A DNA stretch of 14,070 nucleotides from a bacterium BMS3Bbin02 (GCA_002898115.1 BDTL01000152.1:1-14070); one strand, 5' to 3'; shown: positions 1 to 8,648, counted from the first letter of the stretch. Program-made: numbers and translations. Notes: generated from the sequence alone by a model not told the origin.

Positions 1-3000
1 GTTCGGCATGGTGGTGTCAACGACCTTGGTGAGCGGGAGGTCAATGGCGGGCACGTTCAACGCCGCGCTATCGGAGTCGTTGGCCGGGTTCGTGTCGGTC
101 TCGGTGACGTTCCCGACAGATGCCATGTTCGTGATCGTCGATCCCGATGTCCCTGCGTCGACGGTTACGGTGATGGTGAGCGTCTCGGTTGCTCCCGAGG
201 CGATCGCTCCAACCGTCCACGTCGACCCAGCGTAGGATCCCGTTGTTGCTGATATCGCAACCAACGTGACACCACCGGGGAGTGAGTCGGTGATCGTCAC
301 ACCCGTCGCCGCGCTGGGTCCGCTGTTCTCGACGTCGATTACATAGGTGATCGTGTCGCCCGGGTTGGGCGCCGTGTCGGACACGGTTTTCGTGACTGTC
401 AGGTCGACCGCGTTGACGGTGAGATCGGCGGAGTCCGTGTTGTTGGTTGTGTTGGATTCGGTCTCGTTCACGTTCGTGGCGGTCGCGGTGTTGCTGATCG
501 TGGCGCCGGCTGTTCCGGCATCGACGGTTGCGACGATCGTTAGGGTCGCTGAGGCCCCGGCATTTAGCGTCCCCAGTGTCCAGGTCGACCCGACATAGGA
601 ACCCTGGCTGGTTGAGGCGCTAGAAAGCGTGACCCCGACAGGGAGGGAGTCCGTGATGACCACACCGGTCGCAGTGTCGGGCGAAGGGTTCGTCGCCAAG
701 ATTGTGTAGGTGATCGTGTCGCCCGGGTTCGGGGTCGTGTCATCGACTGTCTTTGTGATCGCCACGTCGGTGAGAGGCACGTTGATCGTCGCGCTTGCGG
801 AGTCATTGGTGGGATCAACGTCGATCTGGTCAACCGATGCGACCGTCGCGATGTTGGTGATTGCGGTCCCCGCGGTTCCCGCGTCGACTGTCACCACCAG
901 CGTCAACGTCGCAGCCCCAGCAACGCCGAGAGGTCCGACGGTCCACATGGACCCGACATAAGACCCCTGGGATGGTGTGGCAGTGACCAGAGTCACGCCC
1001 GCGGGGAGTGTGTCAGTGAGCGAGACTCCGGTTGCAGCCTCCGGGCCGGCGTTCGCAACGGTGACGGTGAATGTGATCGTGTCGCTGGGATTCGGGGTTG
1101 CGTCATCGACAGTCTTGGTGACGGCGAGATCTACCGCCGAGACGACGATCGCGGCGGAGTCGACGTCGTTCGCACCGTCGAGGTCGTATTCCATCACCCC
1201 CGCAACGGATGCGGTGTTGGTGATCGTTGTGCCAGCGGTCCCGGTATCGACAGTCGCGACGATGACGAGGGAGACCGAACCCGCAATGCTCAAGGTCCCG
1301 ATCGTCCACATAGATCCGACGTACGAGCCCTGCGAGGGAGTGGCCGAGACGAGCGTTACGCCGGCGGGGAGTGCATCGGTGAGCGACACCCCTGATGCCG
1401 GGGAGGGTCCGGCGTTGGAAACTGTCACGGTATAGGTCACCGTCGCCCCGGGGATCGGAGTCGGGTTGTTGACTGTCTTGGTGACGGCGATGTCAACAGC
1501 CGGTACACCGAAGGCCGCGCTGGCAGAATCGTTCACGGGGTCCGTGTCAGTTTCACCGACCGAGCCGACCGTAGCGGTGTTTGTCACGACTGTTCCGGCA
1601 GCCGTTGCGTCGACGGTGACGGTGAGAGTCAGCGTCTCAGTCGCCCCGCTTGGCAGAATTCCAACGGTCCAGACACCGGCGGTGTAGCTCCCTTGGGAGA
1701 AGGAAGCGGATACGAGCGTCACTCCAGAGGGGACGGAGTCGTTGATCGTTACGCCGCTTGCGGTGTCCGGTCCGTTGTTGGTGACAGTCACTGTGTAGGA
1801 GACGGCGTCACCAACCTGCGCCAGCGCGGTGGTTGCCGTCTTGGTGACAGCAAGGTCCACGGCGCTGACGTAGATCGTGGAAGTTGCAGAGTTGTTCGAT
1901 GAGTCGGGATCGGTCTCGTTGAGAGCGGCCACCGAAGCGACGTTCGAGATCGACGTGCCGGGTGTACCAGTGTTGACCGTGGCGACGATCGTCAGCGTCG
2001 CCGAAGCTCCGTTGCCGAGTCCGCCGACGGTCCATGTCGGGTCGGTGTAGGAGCCCTGGCTCGGTGTTGCCGACACGAGTGTCAGGCCGGCCGGCAACGG
2101 ATCGGAGATCGAGATCCCGGTGGCGGCTGACGGACCGTTGTTCGTTACGGAGACGGTGAACGTGACTGTGTCCCCTGGCAAGGGATTGGCGTCGTCGACG
2201 GTCTTGGTGATCGTGAGGTCGGCGGACGGGATAACGACGGATGCGGAGTCACCGTCGTTGCTCGGGTTGATGTCGGTCTCGACGGACGCCGCCACTGACG
2301 CAGTGTTGGTGATGGTGGTACCGGCCGTGCCCGCGTTAATCGTTGCGGTAATGGTCAGAGTCTCCGACAACCCAGAAGGGAGACTGCCGACGGTCCATGT
2401 GGGGGCGCTGTAGGACCCCGCGGTAGCGGACGCGGAGACCAGCGTAACCTCTGCGGGGAGGGAGTCTGTGATGGTGACACCGGTGGCGTCGTCCGGACCG
2501 TTGTTGGCGACGACAACGATATACGTCACAGTGTCGCCGGGGTTAGCGAGCGGCAGGTCGACTGTCTTGGTGATAACAAGGTCGATGGCCGGCGCCGCGA
2601 ACGTCGCGCTTGACGAGTTGTTCAGCGCGTCGGTGTCCGTTTGGTCGACACTCGAGAGTGAGGCAGTATTCGTGATCGTCACCCCGGCCGCACTCGCCAG
2701 GACGGTCGCTGTGATCGTGAGGGTCGCCGATGCGCCCGCAGCCAACGACCCGACTGTCCAGGTCGGTGGCCCGTAGGACCCCTGGGTAGCGCTCGCGGTG
2801 TCGAGAAAGACTTCTGAGGGTAGTGCGTCGCTCAGAGAGACACCGGTGGCGATATCAGGGCCGTCGTTTGTCACCGTGATGACATATGTGACGGCGTCGC
2901 CCGGATTCGGTGCAGGATCGGAAACTGTCTTCGTCACCACAAGGTCGACGGTGGGCACCGCGAACGATGCGGAATCGCTGTCGTTGGTGAGGTCGATGTC

Positions 3001-5130
3001 GGTTTCGATGACGCCGCCGATGGCAGCGGTGTTGGTGACAGTCGTACCCACCGCACTTGCACCGATTATCGCCGTGATGGTGAGTGTCGCGGTCGCGCCG
3101 TTGGCAAGTCCACCGACGCTCCACGATGATCCCGCAAAGCTTCCCTGTGTCGCCGAAATGCCTGTGACGACGAGTTCGGGGGGAACGTTGTCGGCGACGA
3201 AGATCCCGGCCGCGGCGTCCGGTCCGTTGTTCGTGACGGTGACTGTGTAGGTCACCGTCTGACCCGGATTCGGGTTCGGCGCCGAGACAGTCTTGACCAC
3301 GGCGAGATCGACTGCCGGCACTCCGATAGCGGCGCTGTCGGCGTCGTTGGAGCTATCCATGTCGGTTTCGGTGACGGAGAGCAACGACGCAGTGTTCGTG
3401 ATGGTCGACCCTGCGGTTCCGGCGTCAACAGTTGCGACAATGGTCAGGGTCTCAGAGCCGCCGTTGGTGATCGTGCCAACGGTCCAGATACCACTTGCGT
3501 AACTTCCCTGGGAGGGGAAAGCAGACACGAGCGTGACACCAGAGGGGACGGTGTCAAGAATCGTGACCGCGGTGGCGGTATCTGGACCGTTGTTGGCGAC
3601 AGATACCGTGTAGGTAATCGTGTCACCGGGATTTGGTGCGGCGTTGTTGACGGTCTTTGTGATCGCAACATCCACCGCTGGAATGGTTATGTCGGCCGTG
3701 TCTCCATTGTTCGAAGGATCGGGGTCGGCCTGGTCCGACGACCCGGTCGCGGTATTCGACTGTGTTGTCCCTGCGGTGCCCGCATCGACGGTCGCACTGA
3801 CAGTAAGCGTCGCAGATGCGCCGGAAGCGAGGGTGCCGACTGTCCAGGTTGGATCTGTGTAACTTCCCTGGGTCGTCGAAGAGCCGGTCTCCGTCACGCC
3901 TGTTGGCAGTGCGTCTGTGACCAGCACTCCTGTCGCCGTGTCTGGCCCGTTGTTTGCAACCGTGACGGTGTAGGTGATCGTTTCGCCAGGGTTTGGAGCG
4001 ACGATGTCGACGGTCTTCGTGACTGCAATATCCGACTGAGCGATTGTCACTGTCGCGCTGGCTGAGTTGTTCGCGGTCGTTGATTCGGTCTCGTTCACAC
4101 CTGAAACGACTGCTGTATTTGTGACGGTGCCGCCGGTCGATCCAGTGGGGACCGAGACTGTGAACGTGATCGTCTCGGTCGCCCCGGAAGCGAGCGATCC
4201 GATCGACCAGGTGTCGGTGGAGTAGCTTCCCTGTGTTGCAGAGACCCCGGTTAGCGTCAGCGCAGCCGGAATCGCATCATCGACTGCGACACCGGATGCC
4301 GTGTCCGGACCATTGTTCGTTGCAGTCACCGTGTAGGTGAACGTGTCGCCGGGCAACGGGGTAGCGCTGCTGGATGTCTTCGTCATTGCGATATCGACGA
4401 GGGGAACTCTTAGCTGCGCACTAGCGGAGTTGTTGCCCGGGACCGGGTCAACAAGGTCGTTGTTGAGCACCGACGCAGTGTTGATAATGTCCGATCCCGC
4501 GGTACCGGCGTCAACTGTCGCGACGATCGTGAGTGTCGCTGACTCACCGGACGCGAGGGCGCCGACAGTCCACGTCGGTCCGAGGTACGAGCCAGCCGTC
4601 GCCGAGGACGACACGAGCGTGAGCCCTCCAGGAAGTGCGTCGGTGATCGCCACTCCCGTGGTGGCGTCTGGACCGTTGTTGACGACCGTCACCGTGTAGG
4701 TAAGAGTGTCACCCGGATTAGGCGTGGCGTTGTCGACAGTCTTCGTGACCCCGAGGTCAGCACCGCGAACAGTGAGGGTCGCGGTGGAGGCGTTGTTGGA
4801 CGCGTCGACGTCGAAGCCCGAACCACCCGTCTTTGTCGCCGTGTTCACGATCGTGTTTCCGACCGTTCCTGCGTCGACAGTGGCGGTGATAGTCAGGGTC
4901 TCGAACCCACCGCTTGCCAGGGTGCCGACATTCCAGACGCCCGTTCCAGACGTGTAGGTTCCCTGCGTTGTCGCTGCCGATGCGAAGGTCAATCCCGGCG
5001 GAACCGTGTCGGTGACCTGTACCCCGGTGGACGTGTCGACTCCGTTGTTGGTGGCCGTCACGGTATACCTGATGGTGTCGCCCGGATCTGGTTGCGTGTC
5101 ATCGACGGCCTTCGTGACCGCGATGTCCGC
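1..5130 (-). repeat. Array of DUF11 modules, 14 complete plus 1 partial, 121-residue period
   Basis: Anchoring on the conserved Lys of the V/I-T-K-T/V motif places the modules at residues 305, 428, 549, 670, 790, 911, 1032, 1153, 1274, 1395, 1516, 1637, 1758, 1879 and 2000 (first bases at 5112, 4743, 4380, 4017, 3657, 3294, 2931, 2568, 2205, 1842, 1479, 1116, 753, 390 and 27). Successive spacings are 123, 121, 121, 120 and then 121 ten times. Each unit carries TKTV, NPGDTxTYTV, NNGPDxATGV, LPxGVTL, QGSY, W(T/S)VGxL, ATLTI, VDAGTAG and an acidic ETDxDPSNNSDSA segment before the next unit. Units are diverged in DNA, so this is an old protein repeat rather than a recent tandem duplication. I see no cysteine in any unit. 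Unit 10 departs most, with AQVGDAVSYT in place of NPGDT. Confidence 0.93.
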
Positions 5131-6024
5131 CGCCTGGATCTGTGACTCGAGGACGAAAGACGACAACAACACGAAGTCGTTCCCGGATGACATACGGAGC
5201 TGAGTTGATGTCGCTCCCGCGGTGAGAGCTCCGCTCGGGACCGCCATCGTGTCCATGTCGATCGCGATGCCTGTCGACGAATTCCACTGGTTGTTGCCGG
5301 AGCTCGTTACCGTCCCGTTGACTCGGAACCGTTCTCGGAATCCGTTGCGCGACCCGCTGAGCCCGGCGTCACCTTCGTAGAGGAGGACTTCGATTTCGCC
5401 TATCGCACCTGGAGCGAGGGGGCCGTGCGAAATGTTGACGGTGGTTTCGCTGCCGTAGACGATTTCGAGGCCCGAGTAGAAGTTGAGCTGTGAGACCGGC
5501 TCCGACGGGTCTTCATAGAAGACGTAGATCGTGGCACTCTTCATCACCGTTGAATAGGTGCACCATGGCGCACCGGTCGCTGACGTGATACCCCCGATGG
5601 TGAAAGCTCCACCGGCGGTCGTGACCAGAGATGTGATGTTTGCCCGGGTTTGGAAGTAGCCCTCGGTGGGGTCATAGAAATCTGTAACGGCCACACCGGA
5701 CACCGGTGTCCCGTTCACGGTCGCGGTCGTATCGGCCGTGTTGCCGGAGGCGGCCCACACCAGGTAGGCAGTATCGATGGTGGCGCCTGCTGGGGCCGTC
5801 GGAAGGTTGATGGTGGAATTCGCCGCCACCGAGCATGAGCTCGTCATAAACGAAGTACTTGCGTTGTATGACCCGAATCGGCCCTGGAATGTCTGGACGG
5901 GCGTGGGGACCACGGCCTGTGCGCTCGGTGCTCGAGCAATAAGCCCGACGGAGACAAGTAGCAGGGCAAGTGCTAGAGCCATTGCTCGGCGCACTGAAGA
6001 TAGAGTGACGTGGCCACCCACCAT
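1..6024 (-). CDS. Giant secreted DUF11-repeat surface protein (C-terminus outside window)
   Basis: One open frame of 2,008 codons without a stop runs from ATG 6024 to the left edge, so the C-terminus and any cell-wall anchor are not seen. Residues 1-37 form a signal peptide: VRR n-region, a hydrophobic run ALALALLLVSVGLIA, and a likely cleavage after SAQA (A37). Residues 38-298 form a head domain rich in beta-forming residues, with segments such as TAYLVWAASGN and ATIYVFYEDP and what appear to be the only two cysteines, C64 and C155, which could pair. I do not firmly recognise its family; a DUF3344-like module is possible. From residue 299 on there are only DUF11-type modules (consensus like DLAVTKTV, NPGDTVTYTVTVTNNGPD, ATLTITATVDAGT). 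Such arrays are known from large extracellular wall or adhesion proteins; that role here is inferred. The Shine-Dalgarno before ATG 6024 is weak (GCGAGAAG), but this start best fits the signal peptide. No frameshift was found. Confidence 0.93.
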   Translation of the reverse strand, partial: MVGGHVTLSSVRRAMALALALLLVSVGLIARAPSAQAVVPTPVQTFQGRFGSYNASTSFMTSSCSVAANSTINLPTAPAGATIDTAYLVWAASGNTADTTATVNGTPVSGVAVTDFYDPTEGYFQTRANITSLVTTAGGAFTIGGITSATGAPWCTYSTVMKSATIYVFYEDPSEPVSQLNFYSGLEIVYGSETTVNISHGPLAPGAIGEIEVLLYEGDAGLSGSRNGFRERFRVNGTVTSSGNNQWNSSTGIAIDMDTMAVPSGALTAGATSTQLRMSSGNDFVLLSSFVLESQIQAADIAVTKAVDDTQPDPGDTIRYTVTATNNGVDTSTGVQVTDTVPPGLTFASAATTQGTYTSGTGVWNVGTLASGGFETLTITATVDAGTVGNTIVNTATKTGGSGFDVDASNNASTATLTVRGADLGVTKTVDNATPNPGDTLTYTVTVVNNGPDATTGVAITDALPGGLTLVSSSATAGSYLGPTWTVGALASGESATLTIVATVDAGTAGSDIINTASVLNNDLVDPVPGNNSASAQLRVPLVDIAMTKTSSSATPLPGDTFTYTVTATNNGPDTASGVAVDDAIPAALTLTGVSATQGSYSTDTWSIGSLASGATETITFTVSVPTGSTGGTVTNTAVVSGVNETESTTANNSASATVTIAQSDIAVTKTVDIVAPNPGETITYTVTVANNGPDTATGVLVTDALPTGVTETGSSTTQGSYTDPTWTVGTLASGASATLTVSATVDAGTAGTTQSNTATGSSDQADPDPSNNGDTADITIPAVDVAITKTVNNAAPNPGDTITYTVSVANNGPDTATAVTILDTVPSGVTLVSAFPSQGSYASGIWTVGTITNGGSETLTIVATVDAGTAGSTITNTASLLSVTETDMDSSNDADSAAIGVPAVDLAVVKTVSAPNPNPGQTVTYTVTVTNNGPDAAAGIFVADNVPPELVVTGISATQGSFAGSSWSVGGLANGATATLTITAIIGASAVGTTVTNTAAIGGVIETDIDLTNDSDSASFAVPTVDLVVTKTVSDPAPNPGDAVTYVITVTNDGPDIATGVSLSDALPSEVFLDTASATQGSYGPPTWTVGSLAAGASATLTITATVLASAAGVTITNTASLSSVDQTDTDALNNSSSATFAAPAIDLVITKTVDLPLANPGDTVTYIVVVANNGPDDATGVTITDSLPAEVTLVSASATAGSYSAPTWTVGSLPSGLSETLTITATINAGTAGTTITNTASVAASVETDINPSNDGDSASVVIPSADLTITKTVDDANPLPGDTVTFTVSVTNNGPSAATGISISDPLPAGLTLVSATPSQGSYTDPTWTVGGLGNGASATLTIVATVNTGTPGTSISNVASVAALNETDPDSSNNSATSTIYVSAVDLAVTKTATTALAQVGDAVSYTVTVTNNGPDTASGVTINDSVPSGVTLVSASFSQGSYTAGVWTVGILPSGATETLTLTVTVDATAAGTVVTNTATVGSVGETDTDPVNDSASAAFGVPAVDIAVTKTVNNPTPIPGATVTYTVTVSNAGPSPASGVSLTDALPAGVTLVSATPSQGSYVGSMWTIGTLSIAGSVSLVIVATVDTGTAGTTITNTASVAGVMEYDLDGANDVDSAAIVVSAVDLAVTKTVDDATPNPSDTITFTVTVANAGPEAATGVSLTDTLPAGVTLVTATPSQGSYVGSMWTVGPLGVAGAATLTLVVTVDAGTAGTAITNIATVASVDQIDVDPTNDSASATINVPLTDVAITKTVDDTTPNPGDTITYTILATNPSPDTATGVVITDSLPVGVTLSSASTSQGSYVGSTWTLGTLNAGASATLTIVATVDAGTAGATISNTATATNVNETESNTTNNTDSADLTVNAVDLTVTKTVSDTAPNPGDTITYVIDVENSGPSAATGVTITDSLPGGVTLVAISATTGSYAGSTWTVGAIASGATETLTITVTVDAGTSGSTITNMASVGNVTETDTNPANDSDSAALNVPAIDLPLTKVVDTTMPN

Positions 6025-6075
6025 TGTCTTCTCGCTTTCGCGTGTGTCGTGTGTTCATACGACCAAGAAAGCGAA

Positions 6076-6109
6076 CCTGCCGGAAAAAGGTGCGAACGAT
6101 TTCGGCAGG
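6076..6109. promoter_or_regulatory. Imperfect inverted repeat in divergent spacer
   Basis: CCTGCCGGAAA at 6076-6086 pairs with TTTCGGCAGG at 6100-6109 as a 10-bp stem with one bulged G and a 13-base loop. It lies in the 201-bp spacer between the divergent giant surface gene and thiI, about 50 bp upstream of the former's start codon. It could be an operator serving either gene or a hairpin in the leader of the surface-protein mRNA. Only the symmetry is seen; the role is inferred. The rest of this spacer shows no riboswitch or RNA gene. Confidence 0.35.
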
Positions 6110-6118
6110 GAAACAGTC

Positions 6119-6145
6119 TTGGCATCACCAGTTGTGGCGTAGAAT
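6119..6145 (+). promoter_or_regulatory. Possible sigma-70-type promoter for thiI
   Basis: TTGGCA (6119-6124) and TAGAAT (6140-6145) resemble -35 and -10 hexamers, each one base from consensus, but the spacer is only 15 bp. Transcription would start near 6152 and give a leader of about 75 bases before the thiI ATG. No thiamine pyrophosphate riboswitch signature is visible in that leader. Pattern match only. Confidence 0.3.
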
Positions 6146-6225
6146 CGGGTTACTCCGGTGGGACCTTGAGAAGTTTCAGACCTATGACGACACTGGAGTG
6201 CTTCCGACACGACAGTGGAGTTCGT

Positions 6226-7491
6226 ATGAACACCGACCCGGCAATCACCCAAAACGAAGTGTCGTCGGCGATCGCGCACGTGACACTTTCGCCGGAGATC
6301 TATCTGAAATCGGCGACGGTTGGGCGAAAGTTCGCGAAAAAGCTGCGCAAGAACATGCGCGCAGCATTGGGGCCCATTGATGTGGAGATGCGTCAACTCG
6401 GCAGTGCCCGACTGGAAATCAAGACCTCCGACTACAAGACGGTCGCTGATCGTCTCGCACGGGTTTTCGGTATCCATTCGATCGCCCGAGTGGAGACCTT
6501 TCATTTCGAGACTCTGGACGACCTCGTCGATACGCTCACGCCCCATACCCAACCCCTGGTCGCGGGGAAGCGGTTCGCCGTTCGGGTGAGGCGGCGCGGC
6601 GCCCACGAGTGGCGTCGTGCAGATCTTGAGCGCGCCCTGGGGGCTGCTCTTCTTCCGGTCTCCAACGGTGTCGACCTCACCAGCCCCGAAGAAACTGTCC
6701 ATGTCCGGATCGAGGGACAGCGCGCCCACGTGTTGCTCGATCGCATCGCCGGTGCCGGCGGTATGCCGCTGGCCAGCCAGGGACGAGTGCTGGTGCTCCT
6801 CTCCGGCGGCTTCGATTCACCGGTTGCCGCATGGTCGTTGATGAGCCGCGGTGTTGCTGTTGAGTTCGTGCACTTCAAGCTTGAATGTTCCCAATCGGAT
6901 CATGCTCTCGCAGTTGGCCAACAGTTGTGGAGCGAGTGGGGAATGGGGACCAGGGGACGAGCGCATGTCCTTGAGTTCCAGCCGGTGAAGGATGCCTTGC
7001 GCGAGAAGCTCGACCCGAGGCTTCGTCAGATCGTATTGAAGCGTCTCATGATGATGGCGGGTGACGGTGTTGCCGCACGTCTCGGTATCCCGGTTCTTGC
7101 CACGGGAGAGTCCATCGGCCAGGTATCGTCCCAGACATTCCCGCACCTTGTCGAACTTGATCAGGCGGTCGAAAGACCGATCTTCCGTCCACTGCTCACG
7201 GTTGACAAGAACACCATCGTGCAGACATCTCGTCGCATCGGTACCTTCGATCTGTCGTCCCGAGCAATAGAAGTGTGCGACCTGTCAGATGGAAGTCCCG
7301 TTGCGACGCGGGCCAAACATCGTGACATTGTCGACGCCGAAGGCAAGCTCCAGTCGGGGATCATCGATGACGCTCTCGACCAATGGGAGGTGGCTGATCT
7401 CGGTGCGTGGTTGCCCGGTGAGCCGCTGCGTCGGTTTGACCCATCCGTAGATCTGCCCGCTTGGATGCGGGACGGCACGACAACCGCATGA
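6226..7491 (+). CDS. thiI: tRNA sulfurtransferase (tRNA 4-thiouridine synthase) ThiI
   Basis: This 421-residue protein activates uridine 8 of tRNA by adenylation and inserts sulfur relayed from a cysteine desulfurase; in some bacteria it also feeds sulfur to the thiamine thiazole. A ferredoxin-like N-terminus and THUMP domain span about residues 20-175. The PP-loop ATP motif SGGFDSPVA is at 193-201, and the family motif ATGESIGQVSSQT is at 292-304. The protein ends without the rhodanese domain present in E. coli ThiI, like the shorter Bacillus and archaeal forms. Cys351 (EVCDLSDGSPVATRA) aligns with the E. coli segment YCGVISKSPTVKA, so the Cys344 equivalent seems kept. The start was chosen because GGAG at 6217-6220 lies five bases before ATG 6226 and the THUMP region begins soon after. 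The frame stays open upstream to 6010, but that extension shows no family similarity. The stop overlaps the next gene by ATGA, so the two are probably co-translated. Confidence 0.92.
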   Translation: MNTDPAITQNEVSSAIAHVTLSPEIYLKSATVGRKFAKKLRKNMRAALGPIDVEMRQLGSARLEIKTSDYKTVADRLARVFGIHSIARVETFHFETLDDLVDTLTPHTQPLVAGKRFAVRVRRRGAHEWRRADLERALGAALLPVSNGVDLTSPEETVHVRIEGQRAHVLLDRIAGAGGMPLASQGRVLVLLSGGFDSPVAAWSLMSRGVAVEFVHFKLECSQSDHALAVGQQLWSEWGMGTRGRAHVLEFQPVKDALREKLDPRLRQIVLKRLMMMAGDGVAARLGIPVLATGESIGQVSSQTFPHLVELDQAVERPIFRPLLTVDKNTIVQTSRRIGTFDLSSRAIEVCDLSDGSPVATRAKHRDIVDAEGKLQSGIIDDALDQWEVADLGAWLPGEPLRRFDPSVDLPAWMRDGTTTA

Positions 7492-8648
7492 CCGAAGCCG
7501 CGCTTGCTCTCGGGCTAAATCCAGGACTTTCGGTGTGGATCAGCATTGGGTTGCTCGCGTTGGGCGTAACTATGGTTTTCGGCACCCTTCTTTCGGCGGT
7601 CCGAACCGTCATCCTTCCCAGGGGAACGACGTCGCTGCTGAACCGGATTGTGTTCCGGGGGGTATATATCTTGTTCACCACGGTGGCGAGAAAGCGGCGA
7701 ACATACGAGGACAGGGACCGGGTAATGGCTCAGTTCGGACCCGTGAGTCTTGTGTTGCTCGGGATGGTGTGGCTCGCCGCCGTCGCGACCGGCTACAGCT
7801 TCGTGTTTTGGGCGACGGGAGCCGACTCGTTTGGGTCCGGGGCAGTATTCAGTGGATCCTCGATCACCACTCTCGGATCGTCGCCGCCTCTATCCGGACT
7901 TCACCAGGCGCTGAGCTATTCAGAGGCAACCCTCGGCTTGTTTCTTGGCGCATTAATGATCACGTACCTGCCCACGCTGTACAGCGTGTTCTCGCGCCGT
8001 GAGGTGCAGGTCGCGACCCTCGAGGTACGCGCCGGGAATCCGCCGTCGGCGGGCGAGTTCCTCATCCGGTACCACAACCTTGGTTGGCTTGACCGCCTTG
8101 ACGAAGTGTTCCTCGAGTGGGAGCGATGGTTCGCCGAACTTGAAGAATCACACACCTCGTATCCGGCGCTGACCTTCTTCCGGTCGCCCGAGGCGAATCG
8201 CTCGTGGGTAACGGCCGCCGGGACGGTTCTTGACGCCGCGGCGCTGACGAGAGCGTGTGTCGATATCACCTACCCGAAGGGTGTAGCCGCGGTGTGTATC
8301 CGATCCGGGTATTTGGCGTTGCAGCGACTCGCTGACTTTTTCGGACTCAGGTATGAGCCGAACCCTCTCCCGACGGACCGTATTGCGATTTCGCGATCCG
8401 AGTTCAACGATGTGTGGGACGCGATGCGTGCTGTCGATGTGCCCTTGGTCGCAGATCAAGATCGGGCGTGGACTGACTACGTTGGGTGGCGGGTGAACTA
8501 CGAGTCCCTCGTCCTCGATTTCGCGGAGATCACGATGGCGCCGTATGCGCCGTGGACATCGGATCGGTCGTCGCTCACTAGGGAGCTTCCGAAAGTCACC
8601 CGGTTTGGTGCTCCGACAGTCGAGTCGATTCCCGCTAGACGAAGGTAA
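7488..8648 (+). CDS. Membrane protein with K+-channel-like pore segment and cytosolic domain
   Basis: The protein has 386 residues. Hydrophobic segments at about 14-36, 84-108 and 146-168 are likely membrane helices. Between the second and third lies a pore-loop-like stretch, FSGSSITTLGSSPP (121-134), placed as in two-helix potassium channels (helix, pore, helix), but the usual filter TVGYG reads TLGSS. Residues from about 170 to the end look cytosolic, with ESHTSYPALTFFRSPEANRSWVTAAGTVLDAAAL at about 220-253, a segment I associate with actinobacterial proteins annotated as two-pore-domain-type channels; that recollection was not checked. ATG 7488 was chosen because it overlaps the thiI stop as ATGA, which suggests translational coupling; an in-frame upstream start at 7461 would lie inside thiI. 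Ion conduction is inferred from layout only, and another small-molecule or sensory role is possible. Confidence 0.72.
   Translation: MTEAALALGLNPGLSVWISIGLLALGVTMVFGTLLSAVRTVILPRGTTSLLNRIVFRGVYILFTTVARKRRTYEDRDRVMAQFGPVSLVLLGMVWLAAVATGYSFVFWATGADSFGSGAVFSGSSITTLGSSPPLSGLHQALSYSEATLGLFLGALMITYLPTLYSVFSRREVQVATLEVRAGNPPSAGEFLIRYHNLGWLDRLDEVFLEWERWFAELEESHTSYPALTFFRSPEANRSWVTAAGTVLDAAALTRACVDITYPKGVAAVCIRSGYLALQRLADFFGLRYEPNPLPTDRIAISRSEFNDVWDAMRAVDVPLVADQDRAWTDYVGWRVNYESLVLDFAEITMAPYAPWTSDRSSLTRELPKVTRFGAPTVESIPARRR

Noticed and set aside
1..5130. Regular repeats suggesting a CRISPR array or tandem non-coding repeat
   Set aside because: The period is 363 bp, an exact multiple of three, and the repeats translate into conserved protein modules.
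8..5203. Many plus-strand ORFs, for example 977-1435 and 2798-3250, with similar Val/Ser/Thr-rich products
   Set aside because: They all lie in one antisense frame of the minus-strand DUF11 gene and repeat with its module period, so they are shadows.
6010..6225. Upstream extension of ThiI to a 493-residue protein
   Set aside because: The extra 72 residues have no ThiI character and overlap the surface-gene start; ATG 6226 has a good ribosome binding site.
6146..6225. TPP riboswitch upstream of thiI
   Set aside because: None of the conserved TPP-riboswitch core segments is recognisable in the leader.
6055..6729. 224-residue minus-strand ORF
   Set aside because: It is antisense to thiI, which has clear family motifs.
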